A DNA stretch of 64,000 bases from Icerya purchasi (GCA_039619475.1 CM077115.1:59092864-59156863), one strand, 5' to 3'; counted from the stretch's first letter, positions 10,414 through 23,073 are shown. The notes: generated by a model not told the origin, from the sequence alone. Numbers and translations are program-made.

Positions 10414-12695
10414 CAATTTATGAACTACCAGTGCGGTAGTAATAATTGTAATCAAGCACACTGATTGTGAGTTAAATTTAAGGACTATATACCAATTTTG
10501 ATATTTCCATGAAGACGAGTACACACTCGCCCGCCGTATCATTTGTGCAAAATTAAAGGTGTGTAATTTGGCGAATGTACACTTTGTAATACTACTACAG
10601 TTTTTCCTGATGGAAATTTAGATGCATTTCCGAATTTAATGTTCAGACGCGTATTGACTAAATAATATCAACTCAATGATGCGTATTCTCAATTTAGTAA
10701 AGCAAGAAATGCAGAAGTGGAACTGTTGATATTACTTCGAATATTAATTTATTATACTTTATCGTGATTAGGCATTACAGCGAGGAACTGAACTAGATCT
10801 GAGTGAATAAAAGAGTAATCTTGTTAGTTGAAGTGCGGTCAGTCTGCTGGTTATCTGAAATGTCGCGAAGCACAATTTGACAGTACACTTTATACTATTT
10901 GCAATCCATTTTAGGATACCCTAGGCTCCCAAAAAGGGCAAACCCTTGTTTTTTTAAATTGGGTAGCTGTTCCAGGCTGATTCGTAAGTAACATTGCTAC
11001 TGCGATCATGTTGGGGTGTCTAAGAATGAACGCGCGAATTCGGCCATTAGGTTATCGTTGCATTAAGCTCCTGAAGACTTTCTTCTCCCTCAATTAATAC
11101 TAATTTTCTCTCCGGAGCACATTACTGGAAAGTTTGCTAAGACATTTTGGTTGGGATCTGTCAAGATAAAACACTGAGCCGCGGTGGCAATACCTTCCGC
11201 ACTTACTCATTAAACGTTGCGCATTAAACACACATCAATTGGCCTTATGACTGTTTGCTGGATGCAGACTGTATCCTAAAAGAACTGTTCGCGTTGTACT
11301 TTTTGTTGTATAGAAAAGATGGTCATAGAGTATTTTTTTCACACAAGTTAACAGTTTTTTTTGTTTGTTTTTTTTTTTTTTGTATTGTATTTAGTATTAT
11401 TAAGTTTTGGTCTTTCATGATGATCTAAGGATATTACCTGTACAGAAATAACAAATGTATTATTCACTTTGTATTATAAATTTAATTTCGGTGAATGCAT
11501 TTTCATAATTTGGTGGTATGATACAATAACAAACATTTTAATGTTCAAATTTTAGCTTTTAAGCCTGACTTTAGAGCGCTCCTGCATCCGCTGGTGGCGG
11601 ATACATGAACTACGACGGAAAAATGCGTTTTTCAGTTCACCAATGTTACTAATCTGCGTAGTGCGACGAAGTAGGAGCTGATTTTTAATTTTCCGATAAG
11701 TGTGGCATTTCCAATGTTCAAGATGAATGGAAGGCGAAATGTCGAACGTTCTCCTTTTGTTAATAATACTTCTGACGGGGACATCTACTTATTTGTATCA
11801 AACAATTTCATTCATTACATGGTTAAAAATTGTGCCCGATTATCGGCCCATTTGCATTTCATTGAACACAGTAACACAGCCGGTAATGAATTTGTTAAAT
11901 TATTAAATTATAAACCTGTATGCATCGTGTGAATTATTATGAAAAAAAAAAAAAAAAAACGGAAAAGGAAAAAAAATCCAGCGTACAACTATTTTTGATG
12001 TAATAAATTCGTTTTGGGACCTATTTATGATCGTATGAATATTTTTCAGAACGTTATAAAAGAGTCATATATTTTTAAACGGCATTTTTACGATGGGATT
12101 TCAAAGCGCGTACAACACAGTTGAACTCTAGCTTTCAGGCTTTTGATAAATTTAGTCGTGTTTTTTTTTCACGTCGTCTATTTTGAGTCTCACAAATTAT
12201 TGATCCACACGCTATGTTAAAAATTTTGGAATGTCTATCATATGACCGAAATATCCCGTTTTTCTGCTGGCGCAATGGACATGGATGAATTTAAAAACTT
12301 CCCTTTCTACCTAAAATGCATAGTTATGGATGTGCATTAAAGCCGCTTTCACGAATGGATCACGATGTTTCCTGATTCTTTTTTGAGTCTCCACATATTT
12401 GCCCGAAACACAGAATTCTTGGCACGTTATGGATTGCAATACTAGTTACTGTTTATTATATGATCTTCTCCCCTAGTACCTGTATAATACGTGCAAGTGC
12501 ATCTCAAAAGTATTTTCTCTTTATTTAAAAAAAAAAAAAATCCAACTAAACCGCGAGCACTTATGGACACAACCATGGAGCCGATCTTATTAAATAGCGC
12601 AGCTAATAACTAGGGATTTTCTTTCTTACTTTTTCACCGTACCTTACCAAAATTTTTGATTTGAAAATTAGTTGGCTGGTTTTTTTATACACCAT
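10414..12695. other. AT-rich sequence without recognisable gene
   Basis: Nothing was recognised. Homopolymer runs occur at about 11369-11380, 11942-11958 and 12526-12541. Open frames (for example 11702-11932) show no motif. Confidence 0.4.
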
Positions 12696-12699
12696 TAAT

Positions 12700-13102
12700 G
12701 AATTCCATGATTACTAAATTATCTCGCCTCCGTTTCTCGCATAGTCTCCTTCCTTCTTTACTAAATCGCTTTTCTTTGGCTGCATCTCCTTTTTATCCAT
12801 TGGATCCTGAAGTTTCCCAGTATGTTTGTGATGCGAATCACGTGCTCTTCGAGTGCTCCGGTTTATCTCGCGAGCGTGAGTTACTTTATTATCATCTTTT
12901 AGAGTTTGGTCTTCCTGCTCCTTTCAACGCCTCTTATGTTCTTTCTCTACCTATTCTCTCTCTTTTGTTCCTGTCCTAGGGGTGTTCCTTGATTCCATTG
13001 TCGACAGAATAAAAACATAATCTCTATTCTATTCCATGTATCTATTCCTTTTTGCTGGGCTAATGCTCTTTGGTAGCAAACCCAAGGGGGGTAAAAAAAA
13101 AA
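12700..13102 (+). mobile_element. LINE-X 3' fragment, copy 1
   Basis: This is the C-terminus of an RNase H-type LINE, 5'-truncated downstream of RNase H. The block RLRFSHSLLPSLLNRFSLA at about 12720-12790 is shared with five other copies in this window. It is followed by a CCHC-like knuckle, CDANHVLFECSGLSRERELL (12827-12886), in which the first CxxC pair is degraded. The 3' untranslated part contains caaacccaagggggg and ends in a short A run (about 13093-13102). The fragment keeps a 93-codon open frame. It is clearly a dead fragment. Confidence 0.8.
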
Positions 13103-14184
13103 TATTCATTGTTGTCCTTTTTTTACTATGCCACTTTTTTTAGGCGTTTACATTCGGTTTCACACTAGACTAATACTCGCTGCTCCTAATAAGCGACAAT
13201 AAGCACAACATGCGCGATAAAACTCTGAGGACATATGTGATATATTTAGCCTTTTCGTCAAGTGCGCCATTGAAACGCCTATTTTTCTAATACTAACTGA
13301 TAAAAATGTTAAACACAAATTTAAAAATTGATACAGAAAATCCACATTATTTGCAGGTATACACCAAACGTCATAAACAGGTTCTAATATATAGTATCTA
13401 TGTTATATTTGAGATTCCCTCTCTGTTGCAGGAAATAATGCATGTTCGAAAAAGGTTGCAATAAATATTTTTTAGTTCTGTGCCTTTGTGATATTATGCA
13501 TTAGCTGTTTATTGTAATATTCTTTAAACAAATTGTTTTGTACCCAAAAGAAAAAATAAGTAAAAAAAAAGCATTTTGATGTGTGCACAGATAACAAAAA
13601 TAAAATTATGTTGTTATTTCTGCATAGTGCATAAAACTACAAAAAACAACTTTTTCTACAGATTATTTCCGGAAATCGCACAAATGTGTAAGAATAAATA
13701 TAGCTGTTAAAAGTAGCTAAATGGTTTCGATACCAGGCCAAAAAAAATGAAAAATAAAAAAATAACTACAAGTACGGAAAACAACAAGAAATATATGTAC
13801 AAAGAAACTTATTTACCTTCAGTAATATTTTCAGGTCCAGCCTAAGATTAAAGAGAATACGAAAACACGAGAAAATCACTTAAAAATGTATTTTATAAAT
13901 CTGTGCGGCGATGGAGCTTTTAATTTTAGCTAATAAGGACTAGTTCCGAAAACGTTGCTAAAGACACAAGTAATTGCTTACTGTATTTGTTATTTGTACT
14001 TTTATGGTTTATGTGATATGACGTTTTAGGTTATAGTAGCTGAGCGTTTTTGTAACTTCTTAAATTTATTTTAATTTTATACATATTCGCAATACATAAA
14101 ATATTTTAAAACTAATTTATGAACACATTTATGAATTTAAAGCCTTCTTCCATAGTTCGCTTTTCAATACTGAATGCAACAAAC
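13103..14184. other. AT-rich sequence without recognisable gene
   Basis: No gene was recognised. The right part (13600-14180) may be the 5' continuation of the RepE copy that is recognisable from 14188 onward, but the other copy gives no support for this. Confidence 0.35.
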
Positions 14185-14187
14185 GGA

Positions 14188-14715
14188 TTCGCTTTCCGGA
14201 TGGTTGGAAAATGTTTTCAATGACTGCACACATTGATTTTTACGAATACATTTCTATGCGTTTTTTTATTAAAAAAATTAAATTTTAGGTACATAGGGTA
14301 GTTAGCTTTATCTCTATCAGGGTTTATTCGTTATAAAAACAAATAAAAAGCGCCTTTTAATTTTACCTAAGATCAACTATTTTCCAACCAATTGGAAAAA
14401 ATTTCCGACTAAATCATTGCAAAAATGTAGGGTATATGCACATAAGGGGGGTTTTTTAAAATGTGCACAACATATTCTCAGTAATTCACTTTCACAAACA
14501 AATATCTATATAAATATTAATATCTGTATATAAATAAGTAAAGTCGTCCTTTGTTTATTAATCAATTTTCTTATTCTTTTTTTGTTTGGTAGCTATTAAA
14601 AATCAGGTTTTTTTTTCTTATTTAAATATAAAACTAATACAAAAAAAATAAAAAATGAACTGTTTGTCGATTCATTTAAGTTTTTTTTTTGTTATATATA
14701 TATATATGTATTTAT
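14188..14715 (+). repeat. RepE dispersed repeat, copy 1
   Basis: Two blocks align with 26721-27820. Block one (14188-14269) contains gatggttggaaaatgttttc, 'aatgactgcaca' and 'tttctatgcg'. Block two (14376-14712) contains aaaatttccgactaaatca, gcacataagggg, aaaatgtgcacaacatattc, tcagtaattcacttt and tttgtttggtagctattaaa. The interior between blocks differs between copies. The element may extend to about 15180, where cccaaatcgttagagtcgtt, tccgagatat and TA/TCTA sequence form a repeat-end-like tail. It has no coding capacity. Confidence 0.65.
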
Positions 14716-15180
14716 GCATGCGTAGCGGATGATTTTCGAACAGCCATTATGTGACCACAAGACCGATGCCTTTATTTGCCTATTCGTTCCGCGCCCTTTC
14801 CAGGTATCTGGAATTACCCGCTCGCCGGTTTTGTCGACCATATGTTTTATTGCTTTGCCCTACCAGTATTGACGCCACTGGCCCGCCGTACACAATAACT
14901 CTACCAGAGCTGATAATCAACGACGGTAGAAAATCAAAAAATAATACTGAAGGCAGAATAAATTATCTATTAGATTGTCGTCGAACCACCAACCTTGATT
15001 CGTATATCATACTGAGAACACTGAAATTCATTTAAAACTCGCGAAACCGAATTTTTCCATGGATTAGACCCAGTGGAGGATCGACTTATTTGCCCAAAAT
15101 ACCCCCCTAGTGTGCAAATTTCACCCAAATCGTTAGAGTCGTTTCCGAGATATGAAAAATAAATTTATATATCTATATAC
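14716..15180. other. GC-richer stretch ending in a repeat-like tail
   Basis: The part at 14740-14900 is less AT-rich than its surroundings and gives a 94-codon plus-strand frame (14751-15035) that begins with GTG and has no recognisable motif. The right end (about 15110-15180) resembles the terminal portion of common arthropod interspersed repeats. The RepC copy has a related end (cggtccagccgttgatttaa at about 25651). It is possibly part of the RepE copy. Confidence 0.3.
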
Positions 15181-15854
15181 AATTATTGCTCGTTTAAATA
15201 TATTAGATAACATGCACGTATGTACTCTGCCGAATTATATTCAGACTGTACAGAGTTAATTTAACTGTGTACCATATATAAAAACATAGTTAATATGATT
15301 CCACTAGAGTGTTTCATTGAAGATCATTAAGCGTTATTTCGAAATGTTCAAAAGTTTCCCTTTCTCCGGAACTCCTGTTTTAACACGCTAAATAATCTGA
15401 CTGAAAAAAAAAAAAAAAATCGCGATGAAGCACAGGTAATGCTGCTCTACAAATGGCGCGGGGACTACACAATGTGTGCTGGAAGCAACGTTTTTCACCT
15501 ACTTCTACTAATTGTCAAGGATTTTCGCGACATTTCACAATAACTTCGACGCGTTACTCGAACGAGACGCGTGGATTAAAATTTAAAAAGTGACATCCGA
15601 AAAGGAAGAAAACACGGGTGTCTTAATTTTACTTTATAGTTTAGCCACTAGCGTCGGTTGTATCATTAACTAGAAATAATTGCTTCTCTTTAATCACGCA
15701 GCGGAATCCGGCAGTGTAATGCGTCAAATAATGATATTTAAACTGAAGCAAGCTTTATTATCATCTATGCTTTTCTACGTCGACATAATAATAGCTTTTT
15801 TTTTATGTTTTCTTTTTAATACGGTACTTTTAATTAGCGTTTCTTTTCTTTAAC
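15181..15854. other. AT-rich sequence without recognisable gene
   Basis: Nothing was recognised apart from an A run at 15404-15418. Confidence 0.4.
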
Positions 15855-16290
15855 ATACCAATAATGGGTTTGTTAAATTAGTCCAAGAAATGGGAAGAAG
15901 GAGGACATAACGTTCTTATCATTTTAAACATTTGTGCAGATGTACGGGAAATATAAATAATTCGAGGGCAGAAATAACAGAATTGAAATTAAATAAGGGA
16001 ATGTAAGAAGCACTCTTCAGGGCAGTAGGAATAGCTAGTTTTAATAGAAAAGAGTAGAAGGACGATTAAAGGCCGGGCATTCGAATAAAACAGTTGATAT
16101 CAAGGTTGCAAAGAAAGTAAGTGGAACTGCGATGTAGACGACGAAATAATGGAGTAGATGCAGATGAAAACCGAGAAAATGATGCAGGAAGGAGACAATG
16201 GTTAAAGCGAAGACGACGAATAGCAGAGATTGTAGAGCGCGTTCGACGCTTTGCATTCCGCGAAAGAAAAATGAAAAACACCCCCAAAGA
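15855..16290 (-). mobile_element. LINE-X 3' fragment, copy 2
   Basis: On the minus strand, RRLRFNHCLLPASFSRFS (about 16160-16220) matches the LINE-X block of the copies at 12.7, 29.8, 36.0 and 56.7 kb. The knuckle region is decayed to CNLDINCFIRMP, corresponding to C-D-x-D-H-x-F-x-x-C in better copies. The 3' end (lower coordinates) contains the complement of gtccaagaaatgggaagaag, which is shared with the copy at 29505. The 5' boundary lies near an A run at 16302-16317. Two overlapping frames show that frameshifts have accumulated. Confidence 0.75.
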
Positions 16291-16329
16291 AAAACGAAAA
16301 AAAAAAAAAAAAAAAAAGATTCATTCCAC

Positions 16330-17690
16330 CATTACGATTCTACTTCGAGTTAGCTTGGACACTGTCCTGTGACCGGGCGAAACCGAATATCAAAAATTAG
16401 AATTACCTTAAAGTAGGTGATTAAATAGTTTTGGAAAATGGCTTTTAATACCGAAGGGCGGGGGCGAGGGGACTAAATAACGGAAAGGAAAAAAGCAGGG
16501 GGTTAAACACGAGCTGGAACACTACGAACTTTAGCGCAGCAGCCAGAGATTAAAATGTTAATCTTCTTATTTCGAACAAATCGCTCCCGCGCTACCCCCT
16601 AACTGGTATTATTAAAATTAAGTAAAATTTTATTAAAAGACAAAAAAAAAAAACCGGGAAAAATACCGATGAAGCGATTAACGGAAAAATAATCAAGTAA
16701 AATTCTGCGGCAGTAGTGGATGATGAAAAAATTTGCTTCGGCGTTGTCGCGCACGAACTTGGCGGCGGGTTAAACGATGAAAATAAAATCCGGTCTGACA
16801 CGTTCGAATTTCTCGCAAGCGGCTCTCGGCGAAATCGCTGGAAGCGCGAGTGGGGGGGGGGCGACAAGGTGGGGGCAGAAAAATGAAGCGGTCAAAAAGG
16901 CGGATTTTCTTGTCAGCATTGACAGAATGGCAAGCGCGAAAAATAACTTCGCACTAACCTTAATTCAGCTTAAACTGTTCGCTTTTAACTTGTGTCTCCT
17001 CTTTCAGCACAGCTTTCAGCTTTCGGCTTTTCTCGTTATTATTCGTTTCGCTTTTTTATTTCGCCTTTTTTCCTTCACGCCTTTTAAATTGTTGACACGT
17101 AACACGCTCTGTCGCCGCCGCCGCTGCGCTGTATAAAACAATTTTCGGCTCGGCCGAACATATTCTTCGGGCACAGAGTCGAGGCCGGCGCTACGAGTTA
17201 ATTGTGTCGTCAGTGCCAACAACCCTAAACCTCTTCGTCGAACGTGGACCGTCTGTGTAGTAGCGGTGCGTGCGTGTCGGCTGCTACAAATTATTTTCGA
17301 TTAAAGCGATTACACTTGTGTGTTACCGCCATCGGAAGAATAGCTGACAGTGTCCCAACGTCATCATCGCCGCAAGTTGAAAACTTTTTTCGTCATACTT
17401 CTTCGAAATGTGTCTAATGCCTTCTTACACCGGTGACGACGAGAACACCCTCGGATTTCCTCTCTTACGTCTTCTTTTATATTAACGCGTCCTGCGCTCA
17501 ATCGAATTAAGAACCGGTATTCCTCTTCGATGGCGGACACACATTCTGGCTTTCGTAGAAATTTCATGATGCACTCGATAGACCACCGCGGTGATGCCAA
17601 TAAATTCCTCAGAGGTGTGAAACATCTGCATGCTTATCATTCGTCATGAGGAATCACGCAACACAGTTTTTGTACAATTGTACGAGACAA
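16330..17690. other. GC-richer unique-looking sequence, no gene recognised
   Basis: The segment 16400-17640 lacks repeat-family landmarks and is richer in CpG than most of the window. Open frames exist on both strands (for example 16777-17136 plus and 17364-17600 minus). None has a motif that I recognise, and the overlapping frames argue that openness reflects base composition. If any host regulatory or exonic DNA is present in the left third, this is a good candidate. Confidence 0.35.
17132..17214 (+). promoter_or_regulatory. Possible TATA-type core promoter
   Basis: TATAAAA at 17132-17138 sits in a GC-rich context. A start about 25-35 bp downstream would fall at 17160-17172. An arthropod-like initiator core, TCAGT, is present only at 17210-17214, too far for a standard spacing. 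There is no downstream gene to support it, so this is a weak call. Confidence 0.15.
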
Positions 17691-18160
17691 TTTCAGATTG
17701 ATTCGGAAATCTTCTTCTTCTTCTTCTTCCGGTGCCATACTCTACAAAGATCGTTGATCATCATCGGCAGTCAAAATTTTCTTTTTTCTTTTTTTTTGGC
17801 ATCATGAGTCTTTGTAGTAATGTTGTGCTCGTCTCCATTCTCTGATGTTGTCTAGCCAGCACGTTTCCCATTTTCCTCGGATTTTATCTACTTTTCCTTG
17901 GATGATTAGTTCAGGAGTGTTTTCATATTTCTCTCCTCCGATTATGTGGCCTTCGTACACAATGGATTTCATTAGCATTCTCTTTCTGTTCTGGCCATCT
18001 CTAAAACTTTTTGATTCCATGTTCCCCGGTTATCATTTTCAACATCCTTCTCTATGGAGCCACGTTTCGATATAGCTTCTAATCGACCTGGCCGTCTTTC
18101 GTTGAGTTTTACAATTCCATATAGTAAGATTGGATATACATATATAATACTGCACAATGT
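17690..18160 (-). mobile_element. RTE-like LINE, decayed 3' coding end
   Basis: Minus-strand frames read, in order, YVYPILLYGI, then RRPGRLEAISKRGSIEKDV (about 17975-18150). In a second frame follow HIIGGEKYENTPELIIQGKV and WLDNIREW (about 17840-18020). These match the well-known end of arthropod endonuclease-reverse-transcriptase LINEs, with blocks like 'PTLLYG..W', 'RLEAFEMW.YRRML', 'GH..RGE.YE', 'LI.QGK.EG.RG' and 'WL.N.R.W'. The 3' end on the minus strand runs into a (GAA)n tail at 17708-17730. Tandem-repeat tails are usual for RTE-type elements. At least one frameshift separates the blocks. The clade assignment is tentative. Confidence 0.8.
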
Positions 18161-18232
18161 GTTTTGTGGAATATTTTCAAGCGCAAGGATCCACCACAGA
18201 GGGGATTTCTGATATTAGTAAAAGCGAAAACG

Positions 18233-18352
18233 GGAACTGGTCTCCTCACTCTCATTAGTGCTGTTCGGCTTAGTACACTGTGAACCTTAACTTCACAATC
18301 CCCGACATCCTGCTAAGCATACGGGACTTGCTTTACTTTACTCACTCCGGGC
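18233..18352 (+). mobile_element. tRNA-SINE family, 3' fragment (copy 2)
   Basis: It shares gggaactggtctcc, ggcttagtacactgtgaacc, ttaacttcacaatcc and the terminal cttgctttactttact with the full copy (minus strand) at 38962-39227. The tRNA head is absent. Confidence 0.75.
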
Positions 18353-18835
18353 ATAACTGCCTCTCATTTTTATTTCTGTATCCAGGTTCTCCTCAGTAAT
18401 ACAACAGCCCAAGTATGTGAATTTTATAACTCGTTAAATCTTCTCGCAGTTAACACCGTAACGGGAATTTGGTTAAAGTTATTTTCCCGACTGATTACCA
18501 TATCTATTTTGTTTTCTTCGCGTCCATATATACGTTGTATGACTTTCCAACTGCTTTAATTTTAATTAAGAAGATGTTAAATCTCTTTACATTTTCATCG
18601 ATCAAATTAGCAAACGAGAACGCACACCAGTCTCGTCCTCATCTGGAACTATATTCGTAAACTCTGCATAATAACACAAACGCGGTCTTATAGAATAATT
18701 GTTGGATGATGCGCTTCATCTGGTTTGCTTTTTTTACTAGTTCGTGTTATTGAGAGCCATATTTGTAAGAAATGTTACGAATCGGCATTGCAGTTGAATT
18801 ATGTAAATTGATCAATTTTCAAATCAATTTTTATC

Positions 18836-19052
18836 ATATCGGTTCGTCCCGGATCCAAGTCGCTCCCAAGGTTACCCAGCCTGAAATAATTGAGTACCAG
18901 AGAAATCTGGGAAAGTAAAGGCGGAATCCAAACTAGAAAGGAACTGGCCCCACCTTAGATTCATTCGGCTTAGTACTATTATGGAAAGCTTAATTTCACA
19001 ATCCATGATACCTTATCAAGGGTATAGAACTCACTTTTACTTTACTTAACGA
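18836..19052 (+). mobile_element. tRNA-SINE family, headless copy (copy 3)
   Basis: It covers the whole SINE body, from tcccggatccaagtcgctcc through accagagaaatctgggaaag, aaggaactggcccc and gcttagtac, to the tail gggtatagaactcac and (TTTAC)n. Only the tRNA-like head is lacking, so it is truncated at the head-body junction (ggttcg at its left edge may be a remnant of the B box). It lies 480 bp downstream of copy 2 in the same orientation. Confidence 0.85.
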
Positions 19053-19442
19053 TCTAATGGAACTTTTGGTTGCGCACTCTTCTAGAAGCCTGTTTATCAC
19101 TGTAACTTTTAGAAGACCAGGCTATTCGAATCATTAAAATTCAGTTCGTCAACACGAAATTTTTACTTTATTTTATAAAGCTTACATTAAAATTCCACGC
19201 GTAGCTCGCTAGGCTTATGTGACGATTCAAACAGAACTGTTTTTATTTTTATTTCTATTATTTTTTTTTTCCGAATATCTAATCCAAGCTGACTAAAAAA
19301 TTCCTACACTGAAACAAAAGGAAATAATGTATTACATTTTATATAATTTCTTACAAAATAGAAATACGAGAAAAATGGAAGTATGGCTAAATTATTGTTG
19401 CCCTACTATAATTAAACTCTGCTGTTGAAATCCAAGACACAT

Positions 19443-19473
<31 letters not shown>

Positions 19474-19780
19474 AAAGCTCGACTTTAATCACGGAGGTCC
19501 TGTTTACAGACGACGAATTGAATTATTACAGATAATAAATAATCGCTAATAGTTACTTGGTAGATAATGGCAAACCACCATGTATTTGCTGTATAGACGA
19601 ACATACTGGCGATTACATGTTTATATTGACAAATCAAACATTCACAATATCGCTAAGAAGTGTATTTTTTTTCGCATACACTCACGTTGCATATATCAAT
19701 TTTCATGAACACTATGCCTATGTTTGCACAACTTGAATATGCAAATAAGTAATCGCCATGCTCGGAATCAAATGTTTTTG
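19053..19780. other. AT-rich sequence with a TA run, no gene recognised
   Basis: A TA microsatellite lies at about 19444-19473. No coding or repeat-family signal was recognised otherwise. Confidence 0.4.

Positions 19781-19842
<62 letters not shown>
19781..19842. repeat. (TA)n microsatellite
   Basis: A long, almost pure TA run directly preceding RepA copy 3. Confidence 0.95.
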
Positions 19843-19845
<3 letters not shown>

Positions 19846-20110
19846 TACAACGTAATTCTTAGGCTACCCCCCATTAGAAAAAATGCATGTAATAAAAAAT
19901 GTAACGAAAAAATGTTTTATATTTATGTAATGAAAGTTAAATGTTAGGTTAGGATTTTTGTAATTATGTTATTTTTTTTGTATTGATGCCTTTAAGAATT
20001 ACGTTGTAAATTTTGATAATTTTATACAAAGTATAGAAGAGAAAGAGACAGAAATAAAAGCAAGAGGGGTTAGGGGGCAAGCCCCTTGCGAGGCCAAAAT
20101 GGTCGAGTTT
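19841..20110 (+). mobile_element. RepA element, copy 3
   Basis: It begins ttaattacaacgtaattctt exactly at the end of the TA run. It retains 'gctaccccccattagaaaaaa', 'tgtaacgaaaaaatg', aagaattacgttgtaaattt, tttatacaaagtatagaaga, and the GC-rich end ggggcaagccccttgcgagg followed by ccaaaatggtcgagttt and (TA)n. The 3' part contains two short palindromes, ggggcaagcccc and ggccaaaatgg(t)c. There is no coding capacity. Confidence 0.85.
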
Positions 20111-23060
20111 ATATATATATATATATGTGTGTGTTTGTATATAACGAACAGCCATCTAAATTATATAAAACTTCAAAAGTAAAAATTGTCTCGTGTTTCT
20201 TAGTAACCAGGAAGTTGTGTTTTTATTCTTTATTTTAATTAACCTATTTTCCTTACTAGAATATAGAAGAACAGAAAAGTTCCAAAATTTTAACATATAA
20301 GAGCCTAAATTTGGAATCCTATACGGATCAAATTATAAGACGAAAAATTGATTCTATTCTGCCATAGAGTGAAAAGTGAAAGATTTATTTGCAGATGAAA
20401 CCTAGAGCCCGTTTAGTAGCCAAAGAGCTGATTTTCTGTGTTGTAATGTCTTAGTCATTAAAATAAGTATCAAATAGAGAAAACTTTGCGAGTTTTGAAA
20501 TTTAACCGTCAAAATTTCGAAATGAAAGGAACCCCGAATAATTTAAATTATCGTTACCATTAAAATTTAAGATACGGTACTGAAAACCGCGAATTTTTAC
20601 ATTGACGACAAATTTTTAAATTAGTAGATTCAGACCGGGTTTATATCAAAATTCAAGAAAATTTCATTAAAATTTCCTTCGATTTTTACCGTCAAATAAA
20701 TAAAACACGATTTTATTATTTACAAAATAATTTAAAAGGTTTTCTTTTTTTTTTTTTTTTTTTTTAAATTTTAATGGACTTGTTGAAACACGTACGGTCA
20801 TCACGGTTCGATGGAAATCAAGGCTTAAACGCAAATTATTTTCCTTTAGAAAGACCAGAGTTAACCTTAACCTCCTATGTAAGCTAGAACTCACGTGCTT
20901 ATTTTTCGTCTGTAGCCTATCGCACTTTAGGAAGAGGTGCTGAACGGAGGAGAATACACCTAGCTTCTACACAAAGGGGGAGGAAGGTCGACCAACACCA
21001 TTTAAAATATAGTTATGAGACAAACTCGTGTTGCCCGGTCGTGAACGAGTTACCGAATAATTATCGTCTCATCTGCGATGGAGGCATCGAGGAATAACTC
21101 TTTGGCTATTTGCGGAGCGGAGGAAGGTATAGAGAAGAAGTCCTGCCACCACTGCTGCTTACTAAGGACAAGAAAATACTCGACAACTTTCCGCAGACCT
21201 GGTAGAAAGGTTGGGTACAGTACAGCAAAGAGAACCGCAAATTCAACCCTTTCTTTCAGTAAAAATGAAAAATAGTGAAGGCCGTTGACTGAATACGCGA
21301 AGTGCAAGAAAGGATTTTTTCAATTAATGAAATATAAGTATCCTGACTGCTCCTGTAGCATTTGCGACTGTTAATGAATCTACATAATTACAAGTATATT
21401 CTGATTTTGTCGCGAAATAGTCATGTCTCTAAAAAAAAAAAAGGATTCCATACAATTCCGCTCCTGGAGAAGAGCGATAATAGTCCAATAAACGCGTCGC
21501 AGATATTTTCCCATTAATTCCGAATGCGCTAATTGTTAGTGAAATGTGTTTGGCTCTCTTAGTTATTGACTTTGCTCCATGTACATAATTGTGTGTATGA
21601 TTCTGGTATTTTTCGATCACTTTTGAAGTGTGTATTAAGTAATGTAATAATCTTGGGTGACCTGTGGTAATGAAAAAAAGTATTTTCTGGTTTTTCTGTT
21701 TTTTCAAATATTCAAAATTTAAATTATATAGTTTTTCTATTTTATTTAATTATTTTTTTAAATTCGGCTTTAAAAAATTGGAAAGAACAAAAATTATCTA
21801 ACTTCGATGTTTTTAAAAATGCTCCAACTACTAATTACAAATTGGCCATCAGAAACCGGTAAAAAAACTCTTATTATTTCATTAAACTACTAAAAAATAT
21901 ATATATATATATATATATATGTACATCGAATCGTTGGTGCAGCTAATTTGACATTTGATCACTAACTTTGCTTATACCAAACGAAAAATACTAGTTGTGA
22001 ATTTTTTTTCTCATTTTCAATTTAACGATAAAGAAATACTTCTCTAAAAATAATCTCACCGAAGGTTAGAGGGACTCACGGTATATTCCACGATACCCCC
22101 CCCCCCCCTTTTTCATTTAGTTAATTAAAAATGCATAAACAGTCTCGACTGCGAAATAAAATAATTTCTAGATTGTACTGATTTAACCCGCGAACGATAC
22201 TCGCCTGTTATTACATTTTTATTTATTTTGTTTTTGATCGGAAATAGAAAAAGAAAACGATAACCAATATTTATGCATCTATCAATGGTGCTAATTACAA
22301 TGTCCGTAGTTAATAATTCAAATATTGAAGAATGTTAAGCTCTGAACAGAGTCCAAAAGTCAACGACGGTACTAGTGTTTTAAAAATAATTTCAATAAAC
22401 AGTAATTTAATAAACGCACAAAGTCGAAATATTTATTGGTGTTAGAAACACATATTTTTATTCTATTTTTATTGTGGAAATTAATGACTTAACTTAAAAC
22501 AATTTAATACGATTAAAAAAAGATGAATATTATAGTTACGGGTTCCGGAAAATACCAAGAGGTAATTGAACACTATTTCCTGGAATTCCTGTAGAATTGC
22601 TATGAAATTGCTATGGAATTGCTGGGATTTCCTGCATGTTGTAAACCAAACACACTCCCTCAGCAGCTTACCCCTTGGAAAATACAGAAATTTATAACGG
22701 AAAAGCATCGTTTTTTTCTTTTTTCCCCCCAAAAACAATAGAAAAATTTCACAACAATACTTATATACCAAATTTCTTTAATGTACATATATTTAAACTT
22801 TATTTATGTATCATTTCACATTCAAACAAATGTATTATACATGTAACTTCAAAAATATTGTAGACCATATTTTATACAATAGTATAATAACAAAAAGTTT
22901 GATTGCAAAATAGGTGAACCTGTAAATAAAAGTTTTGACGAATTTAATTCATTTATAATTAACGAAATCATGTATAGTTTTTAAAAAAAGTATTAATTTG
23001 TGTTAAAGGTTTTTAGGACTAATTGTGAGTAAATAAAATATTTAAATATTTTAAAAATAT
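20111..23060. other. AT-rich sequence without recognisable gene
   Basis: No gene was recognised. A poly(T) run at about 20749-20765 and a TA run at 21897-21920 are present. The segment 20900-21310 is less AT-rich and open on both strands (minus 21050-21307, plus 21078-21275). It shows no domain and no family match; see findings. Confidence 0.4.
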
Positions 23061-23073
23061 GAGTTAAAAAAAT

